Shown: piece by piece, positions 48,884-56,862 of the stretch | How positions within the stretch are numbered: the first letter of the stretch is position 1 | Layout of the letters: every line of letters begins with the position of its first letter | DNA from: JAVEDQ01 sp963783105 | GTDB taxonomy: Bacteria > Actinomycetota > Actinomycetes > Frankiales > Frankiaceae | Length of the DNA stretch: 64,000 nucleotides | NCBI GenBank assembly: GCA_963783105.1 | Contig: CAWAMI010000003.1 | Span: 186,001 to 250,000 of the forward strand | Direction of reading: 5' to 3' | Notes under the pieces: model-generated | The model's database searches: none | What the model was told of the DNA's origin: nothing | What the model saw: the letters and a program-made list of their open reading frames with translations, nothing else | Position numbers and translations under genes: made by a program

Positions 48884-50059
48884 TCAGCCCGTAGTCAGCG
48901 CATCAGCAGGCTCGGGCTCGTAGACGAGCCGGTATCCGCGCTTGACGACGGTCTGCACGGCGGCGAGGGGACGCAGGCCGGCCCGCAGCCGGGCGACCGC
49001 GACCTCGACCGCGTGCTCGTCCGGGCGACGACCGGACTCCGATGCGGGCAGCACGCCGAGCAACTCGGCCCGGCTCAGCACCCTTCCGGGCCGCTCCGCG
49101 AGCGCCCGGAGCACCGCCATCGGCGCGGGGGCCAGCGGCAGCAGGGTCGCCGAGTCCTCCCGCTCCACGACCACCGCGTGGCCCCGCAGCTCGAGCCGCG
49201 CGCCGGCGATCGGAAGGCTCCGGGCTCGCAGCTCCGGCAGCCCGCGCACGACCTCCCGGACGAGCGCCCCCAGCCGCGAGCGAGCGGGCTGCAGGGTCGG
49301 CACCTGCTCGCGTTCGAGCCGGGCGCCGGTCACCGGCCCGATGCAGAACGCCACGACCTCGGTGCGCAGCGCGTCGAGGACGTCACCGCGTCGACCCATC
49401 TCGGCCGCCCGGTCCAGCAGGCTGGTGACCGCCGGACCGCTGGTGAAGACGATGCCGTCGACGGTCCGGGCGACCAGCTGCTCCACGAGCCGGCGGACGG
49501 GGGCGACGTCGAGCGGCGGGAGCCAGCGGTACACCGGCACCTCCAGCACCTCCGCGCCCGCGTCCCGCAGCGTCGCCACGAGATCGGGGAGCGGCTCGCC
49601 GTGCAGCTGGACGGCGACCCGCTTGCCGGCGACGCCGTCGGCGAGCACGTGCTCGAGCATCTCGGCCACGGACTCCGACTCCGGCGACCACGCCTCGACG
49701 AGGCCGGCCGCGCGGATCGCGCCCCGCGCCTTCGGGCCGCGGGCGAGGACCCGGGCCGTCGCCAGCCGGTCGATCAAAGCGCCGCCGAGTCCCCAGCCCT
49801 CCGCCGCCTCCACCCAGCTCCGCAGTCCGATCCCGGTCGTGATGAGGGCGAGGTCGATCGGCTGATCGACGCAGGCGCGCGTCGCGGCGAGCAGCTCCTC
49901 GTCGTCGGCCAGCGGGATCAGCCGCAGCGCCGGCGCGCTCACGACCCGCGCGCCGCGGCGCTGCAACAGCGAGATCAGTTCCGCGCGGCGTCGCTCCGCG
50001 GTGGTCGCCACCGTGAACCCCGCGAGCGGCAGGACCCCCTGCTCAGCCGCTCGCTCCAC
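48884..50059 (-). CDS. Uroporphyrinogen-III synthase domain fused to winged-helix regulator (NnaR-like)
   Basis: A 391-residue protein. Residues 10-260 are a HEM4 domain (LAGFTVATTAERRRAELISLLQRRG, VDGIVFTSGPAVTSLLDRA). About 290-385 is an OmpR-type DNA-binding domain (LSRAELLGVLPA, EHAVEVAVARLRAGL, TVVKRGYRLVYEPE). Relatives such as streptomycete NnaR regulate nitrate/nitrite assimilation, so the enzyme domain may act as a sensor and not as HemD. It is divergent from the B12-binding MerR gene, and the shared promoter region holds an inverted-repeat operator. Confidence 0.85.
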   Translation of the reverse strand: MERAAEQGVLPLAGFTVATTAERRRAELISLLQRRGARVVSAPALRLIPLADDEELLAATRACVDQPIDLALITTGIGLRSWVEAAEGWGLGGALIDRLATARVLARGPKARGAIRAAGLVEAWSPESESVAEMLEHVLADGVAGKRVAVQLHGEPLPDLVATLRDAGAEVLEVPVYRWLPPLDVAPVRRLVEQLVARTVDGIVFTSGPAVTSLLDRAAEMGRRGDVLDALRTEVVAFCIGPVTGARLEREQVPTLQPARSRLGALVREVVRGLPELRARSLPIAGARLELRGHAVVVEREDSATLLPLAPAPMAVLRALAERPGRVLSRAELLGVLPASESGRRPDEHAVEVAVARLRAGLRPLAAVQTVVKRGYRLVYEPEPADALTTG

Positions 50060-50368
50060 GCACCCGCCTCTGTCGGCCGGGCCCCCGCGGGTCGGCTCCG
50101 GGGGCGCCTCTGATCTCCAAGCCTAGGCAGCTCCTGTTACGGCAGCGTTCCGGGCAGCTGCCGGCCGTGTAAGGCCGCCGGTCATGGCGCCGGCACGTTC
50201 CCGGCCCCCGACGGGTCCGGCGAAGGGCGATCAAGGAACCGTTTGACCGGGGTCTGACTGCGGTATGTCCACAAACGTTCTGGGTTGACCGGTTCACTGG
50301 CTCAACCCGGTCAACATGACACCCGATCGGTATGACACCTTGAGCCGAGATCGGGGCAGCATGACCTC
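50060..50368. other. Divergent promoter region of the HEM4-type and CarH-type regulators
   Basis: 309 bp without a gene. It contains the GTTGACCGG inverted repeat (listed separately), a further TTTGACCGG half-site at 50242-50250, and TATGAC at 50331 as a possible -10 for the plus-strand gene. I saw no cobalamin-riboswitch core. Confidence 0.55.
50284..50315. promoter_or_regulatory. Inverted-repeat operator upstream of the CarH-type gene
   Basis: GTTGACCGG (50284-50292) and its exact reverse complement CCGGTCAAC (50307-50315), 14 nt apart. It lies 54-85 nt before the regulator start and overlaps the expected -35 position, suggesting autoregulation. The same half-sites recur at 52274-52299. 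Confidence 0.65.
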
Positions 50369-51298
50369 ATGAGCAGCGAAGCCGATGCGCCGGTGTACAC
50401 CGCCAGCGCTGTGGCGGCGCGGCTCGGCGTGGCGGTCGAGACGTTGCGGACTTGGGATCGGCGCTACGGCCTCGGCCCGGGCACCCGCGGTCCTGGGGGT
50501 CGCCGCCGCTACGGCGAGGAGGATCTCGCCCGCCTGCTGGTGATGCGCCGGCTCGTGACGTCGGGGATGCCGACCTCGGAGGCCGCCCGCCGGGCCGCGG
50601 GCGGAGCCGGGGGAGTCCCCCCGATCGGCGTCGAGACCTCGCCGCGGCCCCGCTCGGGCGGCGGCCGGGTGGTCGCGATCCCGCGCGGGAGCACGTTGCA
50701 GCACGGGCTGGCGCGGGCGGCCACCGCACTCGACGTCGACGAGGTGGAGCGGCTTCTCGAGAGCGTGCTCGGCGACAACGGGGTGGCGCGGACGTGGAAC
50801 GAACTCCTGCGCCCGGTGCTGGCCGCCATCGGTGAGCGGTGGGCGCGCACCGGCGAGGGAATCGAGGTCGAGCACCTGCTCTCGCAGGCGACGATGGACG
50901 TCCTGCGGCGCCACAGCGACCGGCACGCGAAGGTCGATTCCACGTCGGTGAGCCGGCCGGTACTGCTGGCCAGCGTCGACGGGGACGCCCACGTGCTGCC
51001 GCTGCACGTGCTGACGGCGCTGCTGGTGCAGAACGGTGTCCGCGTGCGCCTGCTCGGAGCCTCGACGCCGCTGCCCGCGCTGCGGGAGTCGATCCGTCGC
51101 CTCCGCCCCCAGGCGATCTTCCTCTGGGCGCAGCTCACCGGGCCCATGAACGCCGAGTTCATCCGCAGCCTCGACACGGCCCGGGCAGGTGCCAACGTCG
51201 TGCTCGGCGGTCCGGGCTGGGACGACCCCGCTCTGCCCCCGGAGGCCGAGCGCGTGGCCGATCTCGACGAGGCGCTCCGGGCGCTGGCCCCCGACTGA
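50369..51298 (+). CDS. CarH/LitR-type B12-dependent photoreceptor regulator (MerR family)
   Basis: CarH proteins bind adenosylcobalamin, repress DNA in the dark and release it when light breaks the Co-C bond. This 309-residue protein has a MerR helix-turn-helix at 9-75 (YTASAVAARLGVAVETLRTWDRRYGLG) and a helix bundle with Trp158 and Glu168-His169, exactly the W-x9-EH pattern that caps adenosylcobalamin in CarH. A B12-binding fold follows with Asp206-x-His208 as the likely lower ligand (DGDAH), then LLGASTP and VVLGGPGWDD. It is divergent from the HEM4-type regulator; operator repeats flank the locus. Confidence 0.85.
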   Translation: MSSEADAPVYTASAVAARLGVAVETLRTWDRRYGLGPGTRGPGGRRRYGEEDLARLLVMRRLVTSGMPTSEAARRAAGGAGGVPPIGVETSPRPRSGGGRVVAIPRGSTLQHGLARAATALDVDEVERLLESVLGDNGVARTWNELLRPVLAAIGERWARTGEGIEVEHLLSQATMDVLRRHSDRHAKVDSTSVSRPVLLASVDGDAHVLPLHVLTALLVQNGVRVRLLGASTPLPALRESIRRLRPQAIFLWAQLTGPMNAEFIRSLDTARAGANVVLGGPGWDDPALPPEAERVADLDEALRALAPD

Positions 51299-51326
51299 CG
51301 GCGACCGGTGGCCGCCAGGGCCGGGC

Positions 51327-52214
51327 TCAGGGCTTGCCGGCCACCGAGCGCGGGAGGATCCCCGCGTCGACGATGCGCCGGGCCAACGGCCGCAGCAGGT
51401 CGATCAGCTCCTGCACCGCCTCGGCCCCGATCGACCGGTAGGGCGCCGCGGCAGCCCGGTCGGTGTTCGCCTCGACCTCGTCCCGCAGCGCGCCGCCGTC
51501 GGCCGTGAGGCCGCCGTCGTCGGCGAGCAGGCCGCGCGCGCGCAGGCGGGCCTCGCCGTCCTCCCACTGCTCGTCCGACCAGCCGCGGGTGGCGCGCAGG
51601 AAGCGGACCGGACCTCCGGCGGCTCCTGCCGTGACGAGCGCCTCGACCGGGTCGAGGCCGGCGAGCACGAGCGCGGCCACGTGCCCGTCACCGCGGTGCT
51701 CGCGCAGGATGCTGGCGGCGAGCCAGAGGTCCATCAGCGGCGAGCCGGGCCAGGCGAGGCCCGCATGCGCGGCACACAGGGCGCGCCCCGCGGTGGAGCC
51801 GAGCCCGGCGACCGCCGCCTTCGCGATCTCGGCCGCGCGGGCGACCTCGGCGGACTCCGCGGCCTCGGCCAACCCACGGCGCAGCGCGACCTCCACTCCC
51901 CGGTAGCGCGCCTCGGTCACCTCCGACGGCGAGGCGAGGTCCCACACCTTCGGCAGGTAGGCGCCGACCAGCGCGGGTGAGAAGACGTAGAAGGTGGCGA
52001 CGGTGGTCTCGGCCGTCACCGCCCCCATCGGCGCCGAGCGCGAGGCGAAGTAGCCCATGCCGTAGTCGGTGAGCCCGAGGTCGAGGTAGGCCTGCGTCGT
52101 CTCGGGCGCGAAGTAGCCGACGACGTGCACGGCGTCCATCGGCTTGTGCAGGCGGCGGGCGAGGGCGGCGAACTCGTGCAGAGCGCCCTCGTCGGTCGAG
52201 CCGGTGGGAGTCAT
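51327..52214 (-). CDS. SCO6745-family helical protein
   Basis: A 295-residue, largely helical actinobacterial protein of unknown function. Typical segments are FAALARRLHKPMDAVHVVGYFAPETTQAY, YFASRSAPMGAVTAETTVATFYVFSP and the C-terminal GWSDEQWEDGEARLRARGLL. The ATG at 52214 is preferred over the upstream reading. An inverted-repeat operator matching the one at the CarH-type gene lies 60-85 nt upstream, so it is a candidate target of that regulator. Confidence 0.82.
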   Translation of the reverse strand: MTPTGSTDEGALHEFAALARRLHKPMDAVHVVGYFAPETTQAYLDLGLTDYGMGYFASRSAPMGAVTAETTVATFYVFSPALVGAYLPKVWDLASPSEVTEARYRGVEVALRRGLAEAAESAEVARAAEIAKAAVAGLGSTAGRALCAAHAGLAWPGSPLMDLWLAASILREHRGDGHVAALVLAGLDPVEALVTAGAAGGPVRFLRATRGWSDEQWEDGEARLRARGLLADDGGLTADGGALRDEVEANTDRAAAAPYRSIGAEAVQELIDLLRPLARRIVDAGILPRSVAGKP

Positions 52215-52273
52215 CGGGTGGAGCGTACGGCGATGTTCCGCGAAGGCTTCCGTTCCGCGGGGAGTGGTGCTAA

Positions 52274-52299
52274 GTTGACCGGGTAATGAACCGGTCAAC
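52274..52299. promoter_or_regulatory. Inverted-repeat operator between the SCO6745-like and PH-domain genes
   Basis: GTTGACCGG, 8 nt, CCGGTCAAC. On the minus strand TTGACC would be a -35 followed after 19 nt by TTAGCA, the long spacer typical of MerR-controlled promoters. The half-sites are identical to those at 50284-50315. Confidence 0.65.
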
Positions 52300-52345
52300 G
52301 GCACCGCGGAAGAAGCCCGCGGGTCGACGACCACCGGAGGCCCCG

Positions 52346-52768
52346 ATGACCGAAGCCCTCGACGCTCGCGTCACGGACGTAGTGCACGATCTGCCGGGGA
52401 AGGAGCGCCGCGCCGTGACCCATGCGCCCTACCGCTCCTGCCTCGACGCGCTGGTCGAGGAGCTGCACGAGGGCGAGACCGTACGGGCGATCTCGTGCGC
52501 GACGAACGCCTCGTTCGGCCGCGGGGTCCTCGCCCTGACCGACGGTCGGCTCGTCTTCTGCTGCACCAAGTCGGGAGCCGCCTCCTGGGCGTTGGACGAG
52601 ATCGACGGGGTCGACGGACGGAAGCGGATGTTCACCTTGCCCGCCGCCATCACCCTGCACCTCGAGGAGCGGGACCGGATCTTCACCTTGGGAGCCGGCC
52701 GCCGGTACGGACCGCAGTTCGTCTCGGCCGTCGAGGCGGCCCTCGACTCCCCGAAAGCTGCCGCCTAG
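52346..52768 (+). CDS. YokE-like PH-domain protein
   Basis: A 140-residue protein whose second half reads GRGVLALTDGRLVFCCTKSG, SWALDEIDGVDGRKRMF and RIFTLGAGRRYGPQFVSAVEAAL, the pattern of bacterial pleckstrin-like domains. The ATG at 52346 has GGAGG about 8 nt upstream. An earlier ATG at 52286 lies inside the operator palindrome and is unlikely. Divergent from the SCO6745-family gene. Confidence 0.78.
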   Translation: MTEALDARVTDVVHDLPGKERRAVTHAPYRSCLDALVEELHEGETVRAISCATNASFGRGVLALTDGRLVFCCTKSGAASWALDEIDGVDGRKRMFTLPAAITLHLEERDRIFTLGAGRRYGPQFVSAVEAALDSPKAAA

Positions 52769-52808
52769 CGCGGCGCAAGACCTCCCCTCTGCCCCTAGGG
52801 GGAGGAGG

Positions 52809-52853
52809 CCGGTCGCGTCCGTCTTGAGACGCCCGAGGCGGACGCGACCGGCA
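52809..52853. terminator. 14-bp stem between convergent genes
   Basis: GCCGGTCGCGTCCG and its exact reverse complement at 52840-52853, with an inner GTCT/AGAC pair in the loop. It separates the PH-domain gene from the lipid operon running toward it. Confidence 0.75.
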
Positions 52854-52949
52854 TCGCCACTCGGTAAGCAGCCACCGACGTCCGAGGTCCGACCGCACCG
52901 CCGCCCTGAACCCGCCGCGGTCGGTCCTCGGAGCCGGGCGGGAGAACGG

Positions 52950-53948
52950 TCAGTCCCAGGGCGTCGAACGGTCCCGCGCCTCGACGGGTGTGGTGGAGGC
53001 CCAGACCTTCCGCCAGCGCGCCATCGGCCGCTCCGCCTCGGGATCCGTGCTCCCCGTGGCCGACTCGGTGACCGAGGCCGCGCTTCCGACTGCCGCGGAG
53101 TCGGGACGGCGCAGGGAATCCCACCAGGTCGTCCTGTCCTCGGTGATCAGGCGGTTGATCTCGGCGGCGATCCGGTTCGTGAACCGCTTGCCGCCCTCGC
53201 CCTCCCGGACACGCAACGGCGGGCCGTAGCGCACCGCCACCCGCGGACGGCCCGGCAGCGGCCAGGCCCGGCCGCGGGGCATCGCCGCGAACGAGCCACG
53301 GATGCCGATCGGCACGATCGGCGCGCCCGAGGCGAGGGACAGGCGGGCGGCGCCGGTCTTGAACCCGGCCATCTGGCCGTCCGGGGCGCGCGTGCCCTCG
53401 GGGAACATGACCAGGCTCCACCCGTCGGAGAGCAGCTCGATGGGGGTCGTCGCCGGGGCCGCGCCGCCGGTCCTCGGCGACATCGCGGCGCCGCTGCGGT
53501 CGAGCGGGACCGTCCCGAACACCAGCGCGGTGCCGATGGCCCGCCACCAGTCGTCGAAGAAGTAGTCCGCCGCGGCCGCGACCAGCGTCTCCCGCCGCCA
53601 CGCCGGCGGCAGCGAGCAGAGCAGCAGCGGCGCGTCGAGGTGCGACGAGTGGTTGGCGACGAAGATGACCGGACCGCGCAGGCCGTCGAGCACCTCCAGC
53701 CCGGAGACCAGCGGCGTCACCTCGGACCAGACGAGCGGCTTCAGGCCGGCGGCCTGGGCGAGCGCCCGGAACTGCCGCACGGCCGGCGTCCGCGCCCAGG
53801 CCGTCGAGAACTCCCGCGGCGGGGCCGACAGCGGCCGGTAGGGCTCGGCGGAGGCGGGGACGAGCGGACGGGAGCCCCAGCGCCAGCCCCGAGCCATTCC
53901 GCGGATGGTCGGCAGGCCGGTTCGGCTCGAACGGCGCACGGACGTCAC
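52950..53948 (-). CDS. 1-acylglycerol-3-phosphate acyltransferase-like (PlsC family)
   Basis: An acyltransferase of about 332 residues, last gene of a four-gene operon. The catalytic H-x4-D is NHSSHLDAP, followed by the block FPEGTRAPDGQMAGFKTGAARLSLASGAPIVPIGI (in parts). The GTG start overlaps the stop of the LarA-like gene (GTGA). The C-terminal 60 residues are unconserved. It would acylate a glycerol-phosphate or related acceptor, possibly at the membrane. Confidence 0.86.
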   Translation of the reverse strand: MTSVRRSSRTGLPTIRGMARGWRWGSRPLVPASAEPYRPLSAPPREFSTAWARTPAVRQFRALAQAAGLKPLVWSEVTPLVSGLEVLDGLRGPVIFVANHSSHLDAPLLLCSLPPAWRRETLVAAAADYFFDDWWRAIGTALVFGTVPLDRSGAAMSPRTGGAAPATTPIELLSDGWSLVMFPEGTRAPDGQMAGFKTGAARLSLASGAPIVPIGIRGSFAAMPRGRAWPLPGRPRVAVRYGPPLRVREGEGGKRFTNRIAAEINRLITEDRTTWWDSLRRPDSAAVGSAASVTESATGSTDPEAERPMARWRKVWASTTPVEARDRSTPWD

Positions 53949-55522
53949 CGCACGTCCGCGATCGCGTGCGGCGGCGAGTGCAGGTAGGTGATCGACGGCG
54001 ACCGCCCGACCGATCCGCTGGCCATCTCCAGCGCGTCCGCGAGCGACGACGCCGCCCGGAAGCCCATCCGGGCCGTCGTCCTCCGGTCGGCGCCGACCCA
54101 GATGACGTCGCCGAGGTGGTCCAGCGCGTGAGCGCCCCAGTACCACATGTAGAACGGGTGGACGCCGTGATAGGCGTGCGAGGTCCGGTACAGGTGGATG
54201 TACCAGGGGTCGGTGGCGTACGCCTTCTCGAACTTCGCCTCGATGGTGGCCGGGTCGGTCGACTCGGCCAGCACCTCCTCGAAGAAGTCGACGTAGCTGG
54301 GGTGGTGCAGCTGCGAGAACTCGTGCGGCACCGGGTGGTAGAGGATCAGCGTGCCGCCGGGGCGGACCAGCGGCTTGCCCCGGTACATGTTGAAGAAGTA
54401 GCCGAGCCCCAGGCACATCGCGAGGATCGGGTTCATCACGCTGTTCACGTTGTACGGGCCGAGGAACGGCAGGCCGAAGACCAGCACGTCGCTCTGCCCG
54501 TTCACCTCGACGAGCTGCTGGCGGTGCACCCGCTCGAGCGTCCGGTCGTGCACGGCCTCGACCTCGCCGGCCGTCACGCCGGTGACCGCATAGTCCGACC
54601 GCATCGAGTGGAACGTCCTGCGCCGCAGCCGGGCCGGCATCGCGTCGAGGCCGCGGCTCGCGCCGTAGAACATCGCCTGGTCGCGCAGCGACCACTCCCA
54701 CTCGCGCTTGGTGAGAAAGCCGTACTCCTTCGGGAAGGCGTCGTTGTTCAGCGTGGTCTCGATCTGGAAGACCCGCAGGTGCTGGCCGAGCAGGCGGCCC
54801 ATCCGCCACGCCGAGCTGTGCAGCGCCGAGTTCTTGTGGTCCATGAACGAGCGGGAGTGGACCATCGTGTGGCTGTTGTGGTGGTGCTTGAGGCTCTTGT
54901 ACGACGCGAGTCCGATCGCCGCCGACTTGTGCCCGCCGTCCATCGCGACGAGGTTGACGTTGACGTAGACCAACAGGTCGCTCTCGGCGGCCCGCTTGCT
55001 GATCTCGACGTCCTCGCCCTGGTCGGTCAGCCCGACGTGGGTGAGGTTCTCGCGGTCCTCGGCGTCGAAGTTGTAGAGCTTGTCGGGCCAGAAGGAGCGG
55101 AACACCCGCTCCCCGACCACGTGCTTGATCTCCTCGGCGGTCATCCGTCGGTGCAGCGCGGTGGCGACGATCAGCTCGACGTCGTCGACCCCGGCCTCGG
55201 CGGCCAGGGTGAGGACCTGCTCGATGACGCGGCCGCGGATGTCCGGCGGCTTCATCGACGGCAGCGGCAGGCTCAGGTCGTCGAACGCGATCGTGAGCTT
55301 CATGCCCGGCCGCAGCAGCGCGCGCAGCGGCTCGGACCCGGTCGGGTTCTCCAGCGCCTCGGCGATCGTCGTCTCGACGTCGTCGACGCCCGGCAGTGAC
55401 TCGGGCGGGTAGATCACCCGCGTGCCCTCCGGGAAGCGCTCGAGCCGCAGCGACTCGCCCGCGTGGACCAGGAGCGGGGGTGTGCGGTCGTCCACGTCGA
55501 GGACGAATCCGGGGCGGGTCAC
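53945..55522 (-). CDS. LarA-like (lactate racemase domain) protein
   Basis: A 525-residue member of the DUF2088/LarA superfamily, whose founding enzyme uses a nickel-pincer nucleotide. Visible: LTIAFDDLSLPLPSMKPPDIRG; His124 in VATALHRRMTAEE, matching the first catalytic His of LarA; and Lys199 in DGGHKSAAIGL, matching the cofactor-binding Lys, followed by HHHNSH. By hand alignment the second catalytic His, ten residues before that Lys, is replaced (VNVN region), so lactate racemisation is unlikely. It overlaps both neighbours by 4 nt. Confidence 0.84.
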   Translation of the reverse strand: MTRPGFVLDVDDRTPPLLVHAGESLRLERFPEGTRVIYPPESLPGVDDVETTIAEALENPTGSEPLRALLRPGMKLTIAFDDLSLPLPSMKPPDIRGRVIEQVLTLAAEAGVDDVELIVATALHRRMTAEEIKHVVGERVFRSFWPDKLYNFDAEDRENLTHVGLTDQGEDVEISKRAAESDLLVYVNVNLVAMDGGHKSAAIGLASYKSLKHHHNSHTMVHSRSFMDHKNSALHSSAWRMGRLLGQHLRVFQIETTLNNDAFPKEYGFLTKREWEWSLRDQAMFYGASRGLDAMPARLRRRTFHSMRSDYAVTGVTAGEVEAVHDRTLERVHRQQLVEVNGQSDVLVFGLPFLGPYNVNSVMNPILAMCLGLGYFFNMYRGKPLVRPGGTLILYHPVPHEFSQLHHPSYVDFFEEVLAESTDPATIEAKFEKAYATDPWYIHLYRTSHAYHGVHPFYMWYWGAHALDHLGDVIWVGADRRTTARMGFRAASSLADALEMASGSVGRSPSITYLHSPPHAIADVR

Positions 55523-56862
55523 GGGCTGCTTCCTTTCGAGCGGGAAACGCTGGGCGTGCCGTGGCGGGGCTCGGGGGTGAGGCGGAAGGCCACCCGTCCC
55601 GTGCCGAGGCGTCCGGCCGACAGGGCGTGGTCGAGCGCCTCGCGCCACCGCTCCAGCGGGTAGGTCGCCCCCACCAGTTCGCCGAGCAGGGCGCCGGTGG
55701 TTGCGTCGGCGGCGAGATCGAGCGCCGTCGTGAAGTCGTCGGCCGCCGCCGCGTACGCGCCGACCAGCGACAGCTCGCGGAACCACAGCGGGGTCAGATC
55801 GGGGTTGGACGTCGGCAGCCCGGACAGGACGACGCGCCCGCCGGCGCGGGTGACCCGCAACGCCGTGTCCAGTCCACCGCCGGCACATTCGAGCGTGACG
55901 TCGACGCCGCCGAGCAGATAGGGCGAGCCGCGCTCGGGCTTCAGCTGCATCGCCCGGGTGCTCCGCCGGACGGCGCCCACGAGATCGGAGCTCGCCGAGC
56001 CTCCGCCACCCAGCACCTGGCCCGCGCCGAAGCGGCGGGCCCAGTCCTTCTGCTTCGGATGCTTGGCGGCGACCAGCAGCGAGTCCGCCGGCGTGAGGGC
56101 CCGCAGCGCGAGCAGCGTGAGCAGCCCGATCGCGCCGGCCCCCACGACCAGCACCCGCTCGCCGGGCAGCACCTCGGCCCGCCGGGCGGCGTGCACCGCG
56201 CACGCCAGCGGCTCGACCAGCACCGCCACCTCGTCGGGAACGGTATCGGGTACGGCGAACAGCTGACTGCCATGCGCCCGCAGCTCGCCGCTCCAGCCGC
56301 CGCCGGTGTCGGCGCAGTAGCCGGTCTGCAGGCCGGGCGCGAGGTGGCCGGAGGTGACGTTGTCGCAGCGCGTCGGGCGGTCGGCGGCGCACCCGGCGCA
56401 CGGTGGCAGGCCGCGGGCGGCGCAGTTCAACACCGGGGCCAGGACGACCCGGGTGCCCGCGGACAGCGGACCGCGGGGCGTGTCGACGTCATCGAGCAGG
56501 TCGCCGACGACCTCGTGGCCGGGCACGAACGGCATCGAGACCAGGGAGGAGAAGTAGAACGACGAGCGGCCGGTGACGGTGGCGAGGTCCGAGCCGCAGA
56601 TCCCGGCCAGCCGCGGCCGTACCCGGGCCCAGCCGCTGCGCGGCTCCCGGCCTGGGCGGCCCACCAGCCGCAGCGGCGCGGCGCTGGACGCGGCCATCGA
56701 CGGCAGCCGTCCGGACAGGGCACGGGCGGCCACGTACCGCGGGACCGACCGGTACAGCTCGATCGCCGGCGTGCGGTCGGTCCAACCGACCGGCCCGACC
56801 GGCCCGCCGGGTGCGGGCTGCACGGGCTCGGCGCTGCCCTGCGGCACGGCCGGGTTGCTCAT
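55519..56862 (-). CDS. Zinc-binding alcohol dehydrogenase family protein
   Basis: A 447-residue medium-chain dehydrogenase. The catalytic-zinc Cys is in LAGICGSDLATV and the nearby His in PGHEVVGDL. The structural zinc lobe is NCAARGLPPCAGCAADRPTRC. The Rossmann motif is VLVVGAGAIGLLTLLAL. An N-terminal extension of about 60 residues is unusual. It overlaps the upstream acyl reductase (ATGA) and the downstream LarA-like gene (GTGA). In context it would interconvert the alcohol and aldehyde made from the acyl substrate. Confidence 0.86.
   Translation of the reverse strand: MSNPAVPQGSAEPVQPAPGGPVGPVGWTDRTPAIELYRSVPRYVAARALSGRLPSMAASSAAPLRLVGRPGREPRSGWARVRPRLAGICGSDLATVTGRSSFYFSSLVSMPFVPGHEVVGDLLDDVDTPRGPLSAGTRVVLAPVLNCAARGLPPCAGCAADRPTRCDNVTSGHLAPGLQTGYCADTGGGWSGELRAHGSQLFAVPDTVPDEVAVLVEPLACAVHAARRAEVLPGERVLVVGAGAIGLLTLLALRALTPADSLLVAAKHPKQKDWARRFGAGQVLGGGGSASSDLVGAVRRSTRAMQLKPERGSPYLLGGVDVTLECAGGGLDTALRVTRAGGRVVLSGLPTSNPDLTPLWFRELSLVGAYAAAADDFTTALDLAADATTGALLGELVGATYPLERWREALDHALSAGRLGTGRVAFRLTPEPRHGTPSVSRSKGSSP

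Noticed and set aside
48884..50059. Plain HemD (uroporphyrinogen-III synthase)
   Set aside because: The fused OmpR-type DNA-binding domain points to an NnaR-like regulator.
53945..55522. Annotation as a functional lactate racemase
   Set aside because: One catalytic His position is not conserved, no larB, larC or larE is nearby, and the operon context is lipid-like.
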